This document shows positions 25,811-34,485 of a DNA stretch of 64,000 nucleotides, in pieces. Source of the DNA: Moorena producens 3L. Its GTDB lineage: Bacteria > Cyanobacteriota > Cyanobacteriia > Cyanobacteriales > Coleofasciculaceae. Below the pieces are notes generated by a model. That model did no database searches, was not told the origin of the DNA, and saw only the letters and a list, made by a program, of their open reading frames with translations. The position numbers and the translations under genes are program-made. The stretch is taken from positions 12,442 to 76,441 of the forward strand of contig NZ_GL890907.1 of NCBI RefSeq assembly GCF_000211815.1. The letters run 5' to 3'. Numbering within the stretch: position 1 is the stretch's first letter; each line of letters begins with the position of its first letter.

Positions 25811-28375
25811 ATGGCAGATTATACTCAGTATCCTTACATTGACAAGCGAGTACGCTACTTCGATGGTGAGTTTTTAAAAGACCAGGATTTTATTGATGAA
25901 CAAAAATATCATATTGACCGACAGCGCCGCCTAGACCAATTCCTCCGGGTTTCGGGCATTTGTGATGGTTTGACTCTTGAGACTGCTACTAATCAGGTGA
26001 TTGTCAAACCTGGTACGGCTCTTGACAGTCAAGGCCGACAGATTATTCTGAGTACAAACTCTCCGCCAATTGATCTCAGTGCCCACAAAAATCAGGAAGT
26101 TTACTTAGTTATTTCCTATCAAGAAGAACAATCGGATCAGACAACTGATGGAGGTTTGGGTAGCAGTGGTGCCAGGCGCTGGCACGAAAAGCCCAATATC
26201 CAAGTTGCTACCCTGGGAAATGTGCCTGAGGACTCGATTGTTCTGACAAAGCTGGCAATTGATGGCAGCGGTAATGTGACTCCTGATCTCAGTGTACGCG
26301 AGTATTCTGGAGTGCGTTTGCCTAGTGGTAATTTGGATAGTGGTGCAATCACTGGACCGACCCTGCGTTCTGGTGGTAATAGTGCCAGTAGTTTGGTTGT
26401 TATTGATGGGGATTTGAGTGTCACTGGTGATACCACAGTAAATGGAAGTTTAAGCTTCAGCAGCAACACCTCTGGTGAGCGACCTCTGCTGATGGAAGCT
26501 CCCAACAGCAACAATCATCGCGGTGACGGTACTCAAGGGGCAACCGGCTTAGTCTATCGAGTCCAATCCAATCCCAATAACGGTGACCCGATCTTCCAAG
26601 TGAGAAGCGAAGGGGAATCAGTTCGTTTCTTTGTAGAGCATGATGGATGGACTGGCAGTGCAGACAATTCTGCATGGTTTGGAGGTACTGAAGATAACTA
26701 CTTCGCAGGCAAGGTTGGTATCGGCACAACAGATCCAGGTTCATCAAAATTAAAAGTACAAGGGAATTTAACTGTCACTGGCAGCTTTAGTGCTAGCAGC
26801 AACACCTCTGGTGAGCGTACTCTGCTGATGGAAGCTCCCAACAGCAATAATCATCGCGGTGACGGTACTCAAGGGGCAACCGGCTTAGTCTATCGAGTCC
26901 AATCCAATCCCAATGCTGGTGAGCCTATCTTCCAAGTCAGAAGCGAAGGGGAAGCAGTTCGTTTATTTGTAGAGCATGATGGATGGACTGGCAGTGCAGA
27001 CAATTCTGCATGGTTTGGAGGTACTAGAGATAACTACTTCGCAGGTAGCCTTGGTATCGGCACAACAGATCCAGGTTCATCGAAATTAAAAGTACAAGGG
27101 AAGTTGACGGTTAGCGCAGGCGAGATTCAACTCGATGGTGCTCAACAAATTGTCTTTACAAATAGTGACACTACCAACAACCTAAAATTGCAACTTTGGG
27201 ATGGATACGGACTGGGTATCAATAGTCAGACTTTATTTTATGCTGCCAATGGCAACCACTCCTGGAGAGATACTAATGGCACTAATGAGAGAATGGTGTT
27301 AACCACAGCAGCCAATGGTGGTTTGACTGTCAAAGGTACAGGCAACTCTTCCTTTGCAGGTAGCCTTGGTATCGGGATAACTGGACCGAGCAAGAAGCTT
27401 CATGTGGAAAGCGGTGAATTGAGAGTTAGAGCCAGCCATAACAACGCAGATGCTGATATCGGGGCATTCTACGCCCAAAATCTCACCCAAGGGATTGGAA
27501 TTGGCTACAATCGGATCGAAGCGATTGGAAGTAATACTGATCAGGATATTAACCTTATACCAAAAGGTAATGGAGAACTAATTGTAGATGGAATTGTTAG
27601 GGCAAAGGATGCCTTCAGACCTTCAACAAATGATTGGGAAATAGCCAGAAATGGTGAGAATCTAGAAATCAGGGAACCGGAGGAAAGTAATAAAGTTTGG
27701 GCAAGATTTACAGATGATGAGAGCTTTCATTTGATTGGCACACCTAATCTGTTGGTAGATGGTGAGATTCGTGCAGGTAATTCAGATATTTACTTTACAA
27801 AAACTAATCATAACCACACTGGAATAGGAAATGCTGATGGTTATGCTGCTATTGAGAATGCCGCCAACCACGATGCTCTGATGATTCTGGGAAGGAGTGG
27901 TACATCAGTGGGAAGGCAAGTTAAGCTCTGGGATTATTTAAAAGTCCACGGCAGTGTCTCAATTACAAACAGTTTATATGTTGGGTCTTTACCTTATCGT
28001 GATGATCGCAATGTGCAGTGGGATGACAGTACTAAACAAATATGTTACGACAATTCTTCCGCTAGATCGAAGGAAAATATCATTTCTCTGGAAGACGATT
28101 TTTCTAAAATTTTGACAGTAGAACCCAAGACTTATACACGACCTAACCATCCCAATCGTTGGGAAATTGGATACATTGCTGAAGAGCTTCACGAGATTGG
28201 TCTTAACAAACTTGTTTACTACGACCAACAGGGGTTACCTGAAGCAATTAATTACCGAAAAATCAGTATGTACTTAGTTGAAGTTATCAAAGATATGGCT
28301 CACAAGAGCAGCAACTATGAACAACGGATCAATCAATTGGAACTTCAACTAAATCAACTAGTGTCAGATGACTAA
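25811..28375 (+). CDS. Long tail fibre with C-terminal S74 chaperone domain
   Basis: An 854-aa protein. Residues 1-210 (YIDKRVRYFDGEFLKDQDFIDEQKYHIDRQRRLDQFLRVSGICDGL) are the baseplate-attachment part used by eCIS fibres. A 112-residue unit is then duplicated almost exactly (from residue 217 and again from 329; NSNNHRGDGTQGATGLVYRV in both). Beta-helical repeats of GIGTTDPGSSKLKVQG type follow. Residues from about 745 form a peptidase S74 intramolecular chaperone (SARSKENIISLEDDFSKI, WEIGYIAEELHEIGLNKLVYYD), which trimerises the fibre and cuts itself off. The fibre decides the target surface. AGGGAG precedes ATG. Confidence 0.9.
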   Translation: MADYTQYPYIDKRVRYFDGEFLKDQDFIDEQKYHIDRQRRLDQFLRVSGICDGLTLETATNQVIVKPGTALDSQGRQIILSTNSPPIDLSAHKNQEVYLVISYQEEQSDQTTDGGLGSSGARRWHEKPNIQVATLGNVPEDSIVLTKLAIDGSGNVTPDLSVREYSGVRLPSGNLDSGAITGPTLRSGGNSASSLVVIDGDLSVTGDTTVNGSLSFSSNTSGERPLLMEAPNSNNHRGDGTQGATGLVYRVQSNPNNGDPIFQVRSEGESVRFFVEHDGWTGSADNSAWFGGTEDNYFAGKVGIGTTDPGSSKLKVQGNLTVTGSFSASSNTSGERTLLMEAPNSNNHRGDGTQGATGLVYRVQSNPNAGEPIFQVRSEGEAVRLFVEHDGWTGSADNSAWFGGTRDNYFAGSLGIGTTDPGSSKLKVQGKLTVSAGEIQLDGAQQIVFTNSDTTNNLKLQLWDGYGLGINSQTLFYAANGNHSWRDTNGTNERMVLTTAANGGLTVKGTGNSSFAGSLGIGITGPSKKLHVESGELRVRASHNNADADIGAFYAQNLTQGIGIGYNRIEAIGSNTDQDINLIPKGNGELIVDGIVRAKDAFRPSTNDWEIARNGENLEIREPEESNKVWARFTDDESFHLIGTPNLLVDGEIRAGNSDIYFTKTNHNHTGIGNADGYAAIENAANHDALMILGRSGTSVGRQVKLWDYLKVHGSVSITNSLYVGSLPYRDDRNVQWDDSTKQICYDNSSARSKENIISLEDDFSKILTVEPKTYTRPNHPNRWEIGYIAEELHEIGLNKLVYYDQQGLPEAINYRKISMYLVEVIKDMAHKSSNYEQRINQLELQLNQLVSDD

Positions 28376-28436
28376 GTTGAGCAAGATTGGGAGGTAGGGT
28401 AAAATGATGGGATTGAAAGCCCAACCAAACAACAAC

Positions 28437-28513
28437 AATCGTAGGGTGGGCATTGCTGATAAAGATCATTATTGAACACCGATCAATGAAATGGGCAATG
28501 CCCACCAATGCCC
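28437..28513. repeat. Family B MITE-like palindrome
   Basis: GTAGGGTGGGCATTGC and GCAATGCCCACCAATGC form inverted ends around an AT-rich middle with AAAGATCA. This is one of about 20 copies in the window. Confidence 0.8.
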
Positions 28514-28590
28514 AACCAACCCAATATCCATAGTTTATTGACCACGATTTTTACCTAGAAATACCTTTTACTTACTGATTAAACTAAACC

Positions 28591-28812
28591 ATGAAAGAAA
28601 AACTCGAACAACGCTTACAATCCCTAAAATCTGAATATGAAGCTGGTCAAAAAATGCTAGCCGAACTAGAAGCGAAACAAGCTAACCTCCGAGAAACTTT
28701 ACTCCGGATCAGTGGCGCAATTCAGGTACTCGAAGAAACCTTAGGGGAACCGACTGATACAGCGGAAAACAACACTAAGCCATCGGAGGTAGTTGGTGCT
28801 CAAGTAGAGTAG
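28591..28812 (+). CDS. Small coiled-coil protein at the end of the eCIS cluster
   Basis: A 73-aa protein, almost all heptad-like coiled coil (LEQRLQSLKSEYEAGQKMLAELEAKQANLRETLLRISGAIQVLEETLG) with a polar tail. Proteins of this shape are common at the 3' end of cyanobacterial eCIS loci and beside phage tail fibres. No catalytic motif is present. It could be a fibre or assembly factor (inference). Confidence 0.65.
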   Translation: MKEKLEQRLQSLKSEYEAGQKMLAELEAKQANLRETLLRISGAIQVLEETLGEPTDTAENNTKPSEVVGAQVE

Positions 28813-29560
28813 GGAGTAGGGAATCGGGAATCGGGAGTCGGGAATCGGGAGTCGGGAGTCGGGAGATATATTGTAGGGTGGGCATTGCTGATAAAGATCA
28901 TGATTCAACGCCGAACAATTAAATGGGCAATGCCCACCAATACCCAATTAGAATCGGGAATCGGGAATCGGGAATCGAATCGTAGGGTGGGCATTGCTGA
29001 TAAAGATCATGATTGAACCCCGAACAATTAAATGGGCAATGCCCACCAATACCCAATCATAATCGGGAATCGGGAATCGGCAATCGAATCGTAGGGTGTG
29101 CATTGTTAATTACAATCATGATTGAACCCCGAACAATTAAATAGGCAATGCCCACCAATATCCAATCATAATCGGGAATCGGCAATCGAATCGTAGGGTG
29201 GGCATTGTTAATTACAATCATGATTGAACCCCGAACAATTAAATAGGCAATGGCCACCAATATCCAAAAATCCATGGGTACTCTGGTTGGTGGGCATTGC
29301 CCAGATGAATTCCGGCAGCATAGGGGGTTGGAAACAGGCTTTTCCCACCCTACAAAATGATCATGATTTAACGGCGAACAATTAAATAGGCAATGGCCAC
29401 CAATACCAAAAATCCATGGGTGCTCTGGTTGGTGGGCATTGCCCAGGTGAATTCCGGCAGCATTTGGGGTGGGAAACCAGCAATGCCCACCCTACAGAAT
29501 GCTACAAAATGCGTACGCACTAAGGAAATGGCCACGCTACGGGAACGAGGTTTATGTTAA
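28813..29560. repeat. Cluster of family B MITEs and STRRs
   Basis: At least four full GTAGGGTGGGCATTG...CAATGCCCACCAAT palindromes (28873-28944, 28981-29056, 29091-29161, 29192-29262) are separated by GGGAATC heptamers. Partial copies with GGTGAATTCCGGCAGCAT follow (29279-29330, 29422-29495). The copies differ at a few bases (GTAGGGTGTGC, AATAGGC), so they are not one recent burst. No gene in the 811-bp gap. Confidence 0.8.
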
Positions 29561-29623
29561 GCTGTTCGGTGTAGCGTGGGTCCAAGGCTCACGGCTGACA
29601 GCTGACCCCTGAATGCTTAGGTT

Positions 29624-29887
29624 ATGGAAACGACAAAATTGTTGAGTCAAGGTCAAGTTATTATTCCTAAGTCTCTGCGAGATGCTCATGACTGGGAAAC
29701 AGGTCTTGAGTTAATCGCAATTGATACGGGAGATGGGATTCTTTTAAAACCGAAAAACCCTTTTCCAGAAACACTATTAAATCAAGTGGCTGGTTGTTTA
29801 AAGTATGACGGCACTCCTAAAAGTCTTGAGGATATGGATGAGGCGATTCGGCAAGGGATAGAGGAGTTATGGCATGATCGCTGTTGA
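29624..29887 (+). CDS. AbrB/MazE-type antitoxin
   Basis: An 87-aa protein with the swapped-hairpin AbrB N-terminus (METTKLLSQGQVIIPKSLRDAHDWETGLELIAIDTGDGILLKP) and a C-terminal toxin-binding helix (SLEDMDEAIRQGIEEL). It overlaps the PIN toxin gene by 14 bp. It binds its own promoter as a repressor and blocks VapC. The first 172 bp are repeated almost exactly at 33032, where the copy is truncated. Confidence 0.88.
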   Translation: METTKLLSQGQVIIPKSLRDAHDWETGLELIAIDTGDGILLKPKNPFPETLLNQVAGCLKYDGTPKSLEDMDEAIRQGIEELWHDRC

Positions 29888-30263
29888 TACGAATGTAGTT
29901 GTTCGGCTATTGACTCAGGATGATCAGTTACAGTTCAACAAGAGTGTAGAGATTTTCAGGAAGCAAGAGGTTTTTATTGCAGATACGGTAATTCTAGAAA
30001 CGGAATGGGTTTTGCGTTTTGCTTATAAGTTCAAACCCGCCGCTATCTGTCAAGGGTTGAGAAATCTTTTTGGTTTACCCAATGTTCATCTTAGCAACCC
30101 TAGCTTGATGGCTCAAGTTATTCAATGGCATGAAAATGGTTTAGATTTTGCTGATGCCTTTCATTTAGCCCTGAGTCAGCATTGTTCAGAGTTTTACACC
30201 TTTGATCAGAAATTTGCTAAAAAAGCTCAAGGGTTAACCCAATGTCGGGTAGATAAGCTCTAA
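29874..30263 (+). CDS. vapC: VapC-type PIN-domain toxin
   Basis: A 129-aa PIN ribonuclease: MIAVDTNVVVRLLTQDD (Asp5), VILETEWVLRFA (Glu42), GLDFADAFHLALS (Asp91/Asp94), FYTFDQKFAKKA (Asp111). All the acidic residues of the metal site are present, so the toxin should be active; VapC enzymes cut tRNA or rRNA. ATG 29874 lies inside the antitoxin gene. Confidence 0.9.
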   Translation: MIAVDTNVVVRLLTQDDQLQFNKSVEIFRKQEVFIADTVILETEWVLRFAYKFKPAAICQGLRNLFGLPNVHLSNPSLMAQVIQWHENGLDFADAFHLALSQHCSEFYTFDQKFAKKAQGLTQCRVDKL

Positions 30264-30560
30264 AGAATGCGCGAATGCGCGAATTTAGTCGGGAGAATCT
30301 TTGGGTGGGCATTGCTGTTGAAAGAACAAAATTGTTCAGGGATCAATTAAATGAGCAATGCCCACCAATCCCCAAGCAGGGGTCAAGTATAATCGGGAAT
30401 CGGCAATCGGGAATCGGCAATCGGGAATCGAATTTTTGGGTGGGCATTGCGCCGTTCAATCATGATTTAACGGCGATCAATTAAATGGGCAATGCCCACC
30501 AATGCCCACTTTTGGAGCATCGCACTAATCCGACCCCATGCAGTTAAAGTGCCTGATAGC
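30264..30560. repeat. Two family B MITEs
   Basis: Palindromes at about 30302-30370 and 30437-30510 with a GGGAATCGGCAATC run between, then TGATAGC/TGACGGC units. No gene is seen. Confidence 0.75.
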
Positions 30561-30581
30561 TGATAGCTGACGGCTGAATAC

Positions 30582-30815
30582 TTACGTTTCAAGAGTGTAG
30601 TTTTCTTCAACACAAAGCTGGTGCAATTGAGCGAAAGCCTCGGCTATTGAGGGCTTTTGACACTGCTGACGCCAAGCCAAGAACTCTTGAAAAGTCTGAG
30701 CCTCTACCACCACCGCCACCAGTTGATTGTGGTCGTAAATCAACTGAGGCTCAGTAGCTGTAGCAGTTATCAGTTCAGATAACTTTTGCTGTGCCTCTTC
30801 AATTCTCCAAACCAT
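30582..30815 (-). CDS. Orphan Phd/YefM-type antitoxin
   Basis: A 77-aa protein: MVWRIEEAQQKLSELITATATEPQLIYDHNQLVAVVVEAQTFQEFLAWRQ matches the Phd/YefM fold (helix, strand pair, then helix). No toxin gene lies on either side on this strand; the space downstream holds only repeats. It may be a remnant or may act on a toxin elsewhere. Confidence 0.75.
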   Translation of the reverse strand: MVWRIEEAQQKLSELITATATEPQLIYDHNQLVAVVVEAQTFQEFLAWRQQCQKPSIAEAFAQLHQLCVEENYTLET

Positions 30816-31051
30816 CAGCTTACCTCACTGCTTTATGCTTTGCGTCCGGGATTGCCTTCCAAGCTAATTTATTTAGCTACACCTACTCTAGTATAGGGAT
30901 ACTTTGGAAGGATTGGGGGTTGGAAGCCGGCAATGCCCACCCGACAAAAGCTACAAAATGCGATCGCGTAGCGGCTCTTTTGGAGCATCGCACTAGGGAT
31001 TTAGCTAGACTATAGCCATGAACCATAGCCCTATAGCTAAAAACCCGAAAA

Positions 31052-31348
31052 ATGTCTGAAGGATACGACTTAGCGGAAGCTCACGTACGCTTTGCTGAAA
31101 TTGTCCATGATGCCGAACAGGGTAAGCCGGTACAGATTACGCGCCTGGGTAAACCTGTAGTGATTGTGTTATCACTCCGGGAGTATCAACGCTTGGCATC
31201 AGAGAATTTATCAGAGAATTTAGGATTTGGGCCAGCTTTGGGCGAATTTCGTCAGAAGTATCAAATACAGGCTTTAGATATCAATCCTGATCAAGTGTTC
31301 AACCAGGTTCGGGTAGGCTCTTGTGGAAACAATCAAACTACAGAGTGA
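31052..31348 (+). CDS. Phd/YefM-type antitoxin with replaced C-terminus
   Basis: A 98-aa protein: YDLAEAHVRFAEIVHDAEQGKPVQITRLGKPVVIVLSLREYQRL is a clear Phd/YefM DNA-binding part. In relatives the C-terminus leads straight into a PIN or RelE toxin gene. Here it ends DPDQV-like (DINPDQVFNQVR) and then runs into VGSCGNNQTTE, overlapping an unrelated frame. The toxin is therefore missing, and the last residues look foreign. Confidence 0.8.
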   Translation: MSEGYDLAEAHVRFAEIVHDAEQGKPVQITRLGKPVVIVLSLREYQRLASENLSENLGFGPALGEFRQKYQIQALDINPDQVFNQVRVGSCGNNQTTE

Positions 31349-31700
31349 CTGGGATTCACTTGCCTTGATAGAGTTATTCTGCACTGAACCTCAAACTGTT
31401 CGAGCTCAGGATGGTTATTGGTGCTACGAAGTAACCGATACCTCAGATACCACTCTCAAGTTTGGGGTTAATACCATTACTGAATCTATACAAATAGAGC
31501 TAAAGCTTGCCGGAGAGTCCAAAGCAATCCTGAGCTTTGAATTAATAGAATCCATCGAAATTATAGACTATCATCAAGGAAAATTTTCCTTTATAGTCCC
31601 CCGCGATAATCAAGCAATAAAGACCGTAATCAACATTGAACTACGTCCTAAAATCCAGGTTCACTGTTCTACCCTAAGTCTATCACCTCAGAAAAATTAG
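31323..31700 (+). CDS. Hypothetical protein, beta-rich
   Basis: A 125-aa protein with GTG start at 31323, overlapping the end of the antitoxin gene by 26 bp. The sequence alternates polar and hydrophobic residues (TLKFGVNTITESIQIELKLAGESKAILSFELIESIEIIDYHQG), suggesting a beta sandwich. I do not recognise the family. It sits where the toxin should be but has no nuclease motif. Confidence 0.55.
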   Translation: METIKLQSDWDSLALIELFCTEPQTVRAQDGYWCYEVTDTSDTTLKFGVNTITESIQIELKLAGESKAILSFELIESIEIIDYHQGKFSFIVPRDNQAIKTVINIELRPKIQVHCSTLSLSPQKN

Positions 31701-32227
31701 GAATTTAGAATTTAGAATTTAGAATTTAGAATTTAGAATTTAGAATTGTAGGGTGGGCATTGCTTAGAAAGATCAAAATTGAACGGCGAACCATGAAATG
31801 AGCAATGCCCACCAATACCAAAAATAATGTAGAATGAAGAATTGAGAATTAAGAATTGAGTCGCGATAATTGTAGGGTGGGCATTGCTTAGAAAGAACAA
31901 AATTGAACGCCGAACCATGAAATGGGCAATGCCCACCAATACCCAAAATAATGTAGAATGAAGAATTGAGAATTGAGAGAATTGTAGGGTGGGCATTGCT
32001 GATAAAGATCAAAATTGAACCCCGATCAATGAAATGGGGAATGCCCACCAATACCCAATAATCTTTTCCCACCCGACAAAATGCGATCGCTATCAACCAT
32101 TGGTGGGCATTGCTCAGGTGAATTCCGGCAGAATTTGGGGTTGGAAACCAGCAATGCCCACCCTACCAAATGTGTAATCTTGCTTCTTGTGTAGGATCAA
32201 GATAACAACAGAGTTCTCAGAGCGATC
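31701..32227. repeat. Four family B MITEs and short AATTTAG runs
   Basis: GAATTTA units (31689-31746) and palindromes at about 31747-31815, 31872-31942, 31983-32053 and a variant at 32099-32165 (with GGTGAATTCCGGCAG). No gene is visible in 527 bp. Confidence 0.8.
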
Positions 32228-32566
32228 ATGCAACTGGAAGATTATTTTGTTTTTCTTGCTCCTAATGATATCCGAGTCAGAGGCACAAGAGTAGGAATTG
32301 AAACCATCCTCTATGATTTCATCCATCGTCAACGTACTCCTGAAGAAATTTCCCAAAGTTATCCAACCCTGGAACTAGAGCAAATTTATGCTACGATTCT
32401 GTATTACCTGCATAACCAAGAAACGGTCAGTACTTACCTCACTAATTGGTTAGACCATGGTCGTAAAATGCTAGAACAACAGCAGCAAAATCCTTCCCCA
32501 GTTGTGGTCAAGCTGATGCAACTCAAGGCTGAACGAGAAGCAATCAAGAAGGGAAATGACCATTAA
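32228..32566 (+). CDS. DUF433 antitoxin
   Basis: A 112-aa protein with the DUF433 core (DIRVRGTRVGIETILYDFIHRQRTPEEISQSYPTLELEQIYATILYYLHNQETVSTYL), a winged-helix type domain that in cyanobacteria pairs with a DUF5615 PIN-like toxin. The next gene starts inside its 3' end, as expected for that pair, but is cut off after 28 codons. Confidence 0.85.
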   Translation: MQLEDYFVFLAPNDIRVRGTRVGIETILYDFIHRQRTPEEISQSYPTLELEQIYATILYYLHNQETVSTYLTNWLDHGRKMLEQQQQNPSPVVVKLMQLKAEREAIKKGNDH

Positions 32567-32642
32567 GTATCTACTGGATGAAAATGTTGATCATATCTAT
32601 CAAACTCAACTGCGACTGTACAAACCAGGAATCGAATCGTAG
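32556..32642 (+). pseudogene. DUF5615 PIN-like toxin truncated by a MITE
   Basis: MTIKYLLDENVDHIYQTQLR is the characteristic N-terminus of DUF5615/Mut7-C-like toxins, with the catalytic DEN. The frame stops at the TAG of GTAGGGTGGGC, the first bases of a family B palindrome, leaving 28 codons of a protein usually over 100 aa. The rest of the gene is not present downstream. Confidence 0.8.
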
Positions 32643-33031
32643 GGTGGGCATTGCTAATTTAGATCATGATTAAACGGCGATCAATTAAATAGGCAATGCC
32701 CACCAATATCCAAGAATCCATGGGTACTTGGTTGGTGGGCATTGCTCAGGTGAATTTGGGCAGCATAGGGGGTTGGAAACCAGCAATGCCCACCCTACAA
32801 AATGCTACAAAATGCGAACGCGCCCCGCGTGATCAAAGGTCAATCGCGTAGCGTGACCAAAGGTCAATCGCGTAGCGTGACCAAAGGTCAATCGCACTGT
32901 AGCGAAGGCCAAAGGCCACGCTATGGGAACGAGGTTTATGTTAAGCTGTTCGGTGTAGCGTGCGCCATTCGCGTAGCGTAGCCCAAAGGCCAAGCCTCAC
33001 GGCTGACAGCTGACCCCTGAATGCTTAGGTT
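32639..33031. repeat. MITEs and a duplicated leader of the AbrB gene
   Basis: Family B palindromes (32639-32708 and 32731-32798) are followed by three GTAGCGTGACCAAAGGTCAATC units (32850-32895). The stretch 32925-33031 (GGGAACGAGGTTTATGTTAA, CTGACAGCTGACCCCTGAAT) repeats the leader found before the AbrB gene at 29624. Confidence 0.75.
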
Positions 33032-33214
33032 ATGGAAACGACAAAATTGTTGAGTCAAGGTCAAGTTATTATTCCTAAGTCTCTGCGAGATGCTCATCAC
33101 TGGGAAACAGGTCTTGAGTTAATCGCAATTGATACCGGAGATGGGATTCTTTTAAAACCGAAAAACCCTTTTCCAGAAACACTATTAAATCAAGAAATGA
33201 GAATCGACTCGTAG
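33032..33214 (+). pseudogene. Second AbrB antitoxin copy truncated by a MITE
   Basis: The first 57 codons are nearly identical to the antitoxin at 29624 (one visible change, DAHDW to DAHHW). After LLNQ the frame enters EMRIDS and stops at the TAG in GTAGGGTGGGC, the start of a family B palindrome (33212-33281). The toxin-binding C-terminus and the VapC partner are absent. The intact DNA-binding half might still bind the shared operator. Confidence 0.85.
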
Positions 33215-33311
33215 GGTGGGCATTGCTGATTTAGCTCAAAATTAAATGCCGATAAATTAAATGGGCAATGCCCACCAATACCCAAAAATCTGATAAAAAT
33301 CCAGAAGAGAA

Positions 33312-33629
33312 ATGAGTGAAAGCCCGGTGTTACCAATTAAGATTCCCAAGGAAGAAATAGAGCAATTTTGCCAGCGTCATCATATTCGCAAATTGTCTTT
33401 ATTTGGTTCAGTGTTGAGGGATGATTTTACACCGGAGAGTGATCTGGATTTTTTAGTAGAATTTGAACCAGGCAAAACCCCTGGTTTATTTACGTTAGCC
33501 AGTATGGAAATAGAACTTTCAGAACTAGTAGAAGGGAGAAAGATTGATTTAAGAACTCCTAAGGAATTAAGTATTTATTTTCGAGACAGAGTGATGGCTG
33601 AGGCGATGGTGCAGTATGACAGCAATTGA
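33312..33629 (+). CDS. mntA: MNT-domain minimal nucleotidyltransferase antitoxin
   Basis: A 105-aa protein with the nucleotidyltransferase motif LFGSVLRDDFTPESDLDFLVEF (Gly32-Ser33 and Asp44/Asp46). In MNT/HEPN pairs the MNT protein is the antitoxin and inactivates HepT by adding AMP to a tyrosine. It overlaps hepT by 14 bp. Confidence 0.9.
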   Translation: MSESPVLPIKIPKEEIEQFCQRHHIRKLSLFGSVLRDDFTPESDLDFLVEFEPGKTPGLFTLASMEIELSELVEGRKIDLRTPKELSIYFRDRVMAEAMVQYDSN

Positions 33630-33960
33630 CGATTTAACTCGCTTGCACCATATGCAGGATGCAGCAAGAGAAGCTCTCGGTTTTATGTCTGGAAAGATGA
33701 GAGAGGATTTAGCTAAGGATAGGATGTTGGTGTTGGCAGTTGTCAAAGATTTAGAAATTATTGGGGAAGCAGCGGGTAGAATTTCAGCTGAATGTAGGGG
33801 GAGACATGCTGATATTCCTTGGGCAGTGATGATTGGGATGCGAAATCGTTTGACCCATGCTTATTTCTCTATCGATTTAGATATTGTTTGGGAAACGGTG
33901 ACGAATGATTTAGTGCCACTGGTTGAGCAATTGGAAAGGGTGATTCAGGAGGAACGTTGA
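33616..33960 (+). CDS. hepT: HepT-like (DUF86) HEPN ribonuclease toxin
   Basis: A 114-aa helical protein with the RX4HXY motif intact in RNRLTHAY (Arg76, His81, Tyr83), the catalytic site and the AMP-accepting tyrosine. HEPN toxins cut RNA, in some cases tRNA. It is full length and its operon partner is intact, so this pair looks functional. Confidence 0.9.
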   Translation: MTAIDDLTRLHHMQDAAREALGFMSGKMREDLAKDRMLVLAVVKDLEIIGEAAGRISAECRGRHADIPWAVMIGMRNRLTHAYFSIDLDIVWETVTNDLVPLVEQLERVIQEER

Positions 33961-34285
33961 CAACAATCCTAGGGTGGGCATTGCTCAGAAAGATCAAAAT
34001 TGTTCAGGGATCAATTAAATGGGCAATGCCCACCAATGCCCAACTCCGGTGAATTTGGGCAGAATTTGGGGTTGGAAACCAGCTTTTCCCACCGGACAAA
34101 ATGCGTTCGCGTAGCGGCTCTTTTGGAGCATCGCATTCTGTAGTGCGATCGCACTCAGGTGAATTCGGCCAGGGTTGGGGGTTGCAAAGCACAAATGCCC
34201 ACCGGACAAAATGCGTTCGCGTAGCGGCTCTTTTGGAGCATCGCACTAGAAAAATCTCCTGAGCCGGAGCGTCGAGCTAGGAAAG
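33961..34285. repeat. Family B MITE and two TTCGCGTAGCGGCTC hairpins
   Basis: A palindrome at 33970-34041 and two copies of the GCGTTCGCGTAGCGGCTCTT...GAGCATCGCA unit (34103-34138 and 34209-34246), with GGTGAATTxGGCAG fragments. No gene. Confidence 0.75.
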
Positions 34286-34483
34286 ATGGTGAAGGTAAAA
34301 CAGTTTTTTGAGTTTTCGGTGATGACGCAGGGAGTTAAACTAGGAAAATTTGTGGCATTGAATCGAAATGCCGCCATTCATCATACTAAGGCTTTTGCTC
34401 ACCTAGAGAGTCTTGAAGGGAAGTATGGGAGGTGTGCTAAGTTGGGACAGTTTGGGAAGTTTGGGAATTCGACTAATTTCTAG
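34286..34483 (+). CDS. Small hypothetical protein (doubtful)
   Basis: A 65-aa basic frame with AGGAAAG 5-6 bp before ATG, ending 2 bp before the next gene's ATG. MVKVKQFFEFSVMTQGVKLGKFVALNRNAAIHHTKAFAHLESLEG looks protein-like; the tail (KLGQFGKFGNSTNF) derives from a GGGAAGTTT-type repeat. I know no family for it. Confidence 0.35.
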   Translation: MVKVKQFFEFSVMTQGVKLGKFVALNRNAAIHHTKAFAHLESLEGKYGRCAKLGQFGKFGNSTNF

Positions 34484-34485
34484 TT

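Noticed and set aside
3056..28812. Prophage or type VI secretion system
   Set aside because: No capsid, portal, terminase, integrase or lysis genes, and no TssJ/L/M membrane complex; ATPase, DUF4255, DUF6760 and gp25 order fit an eCIS.
30275..30484. Small open frame of 69 codons
   Set aside because: It runs through two MITE palindromes and has no protein-like features.
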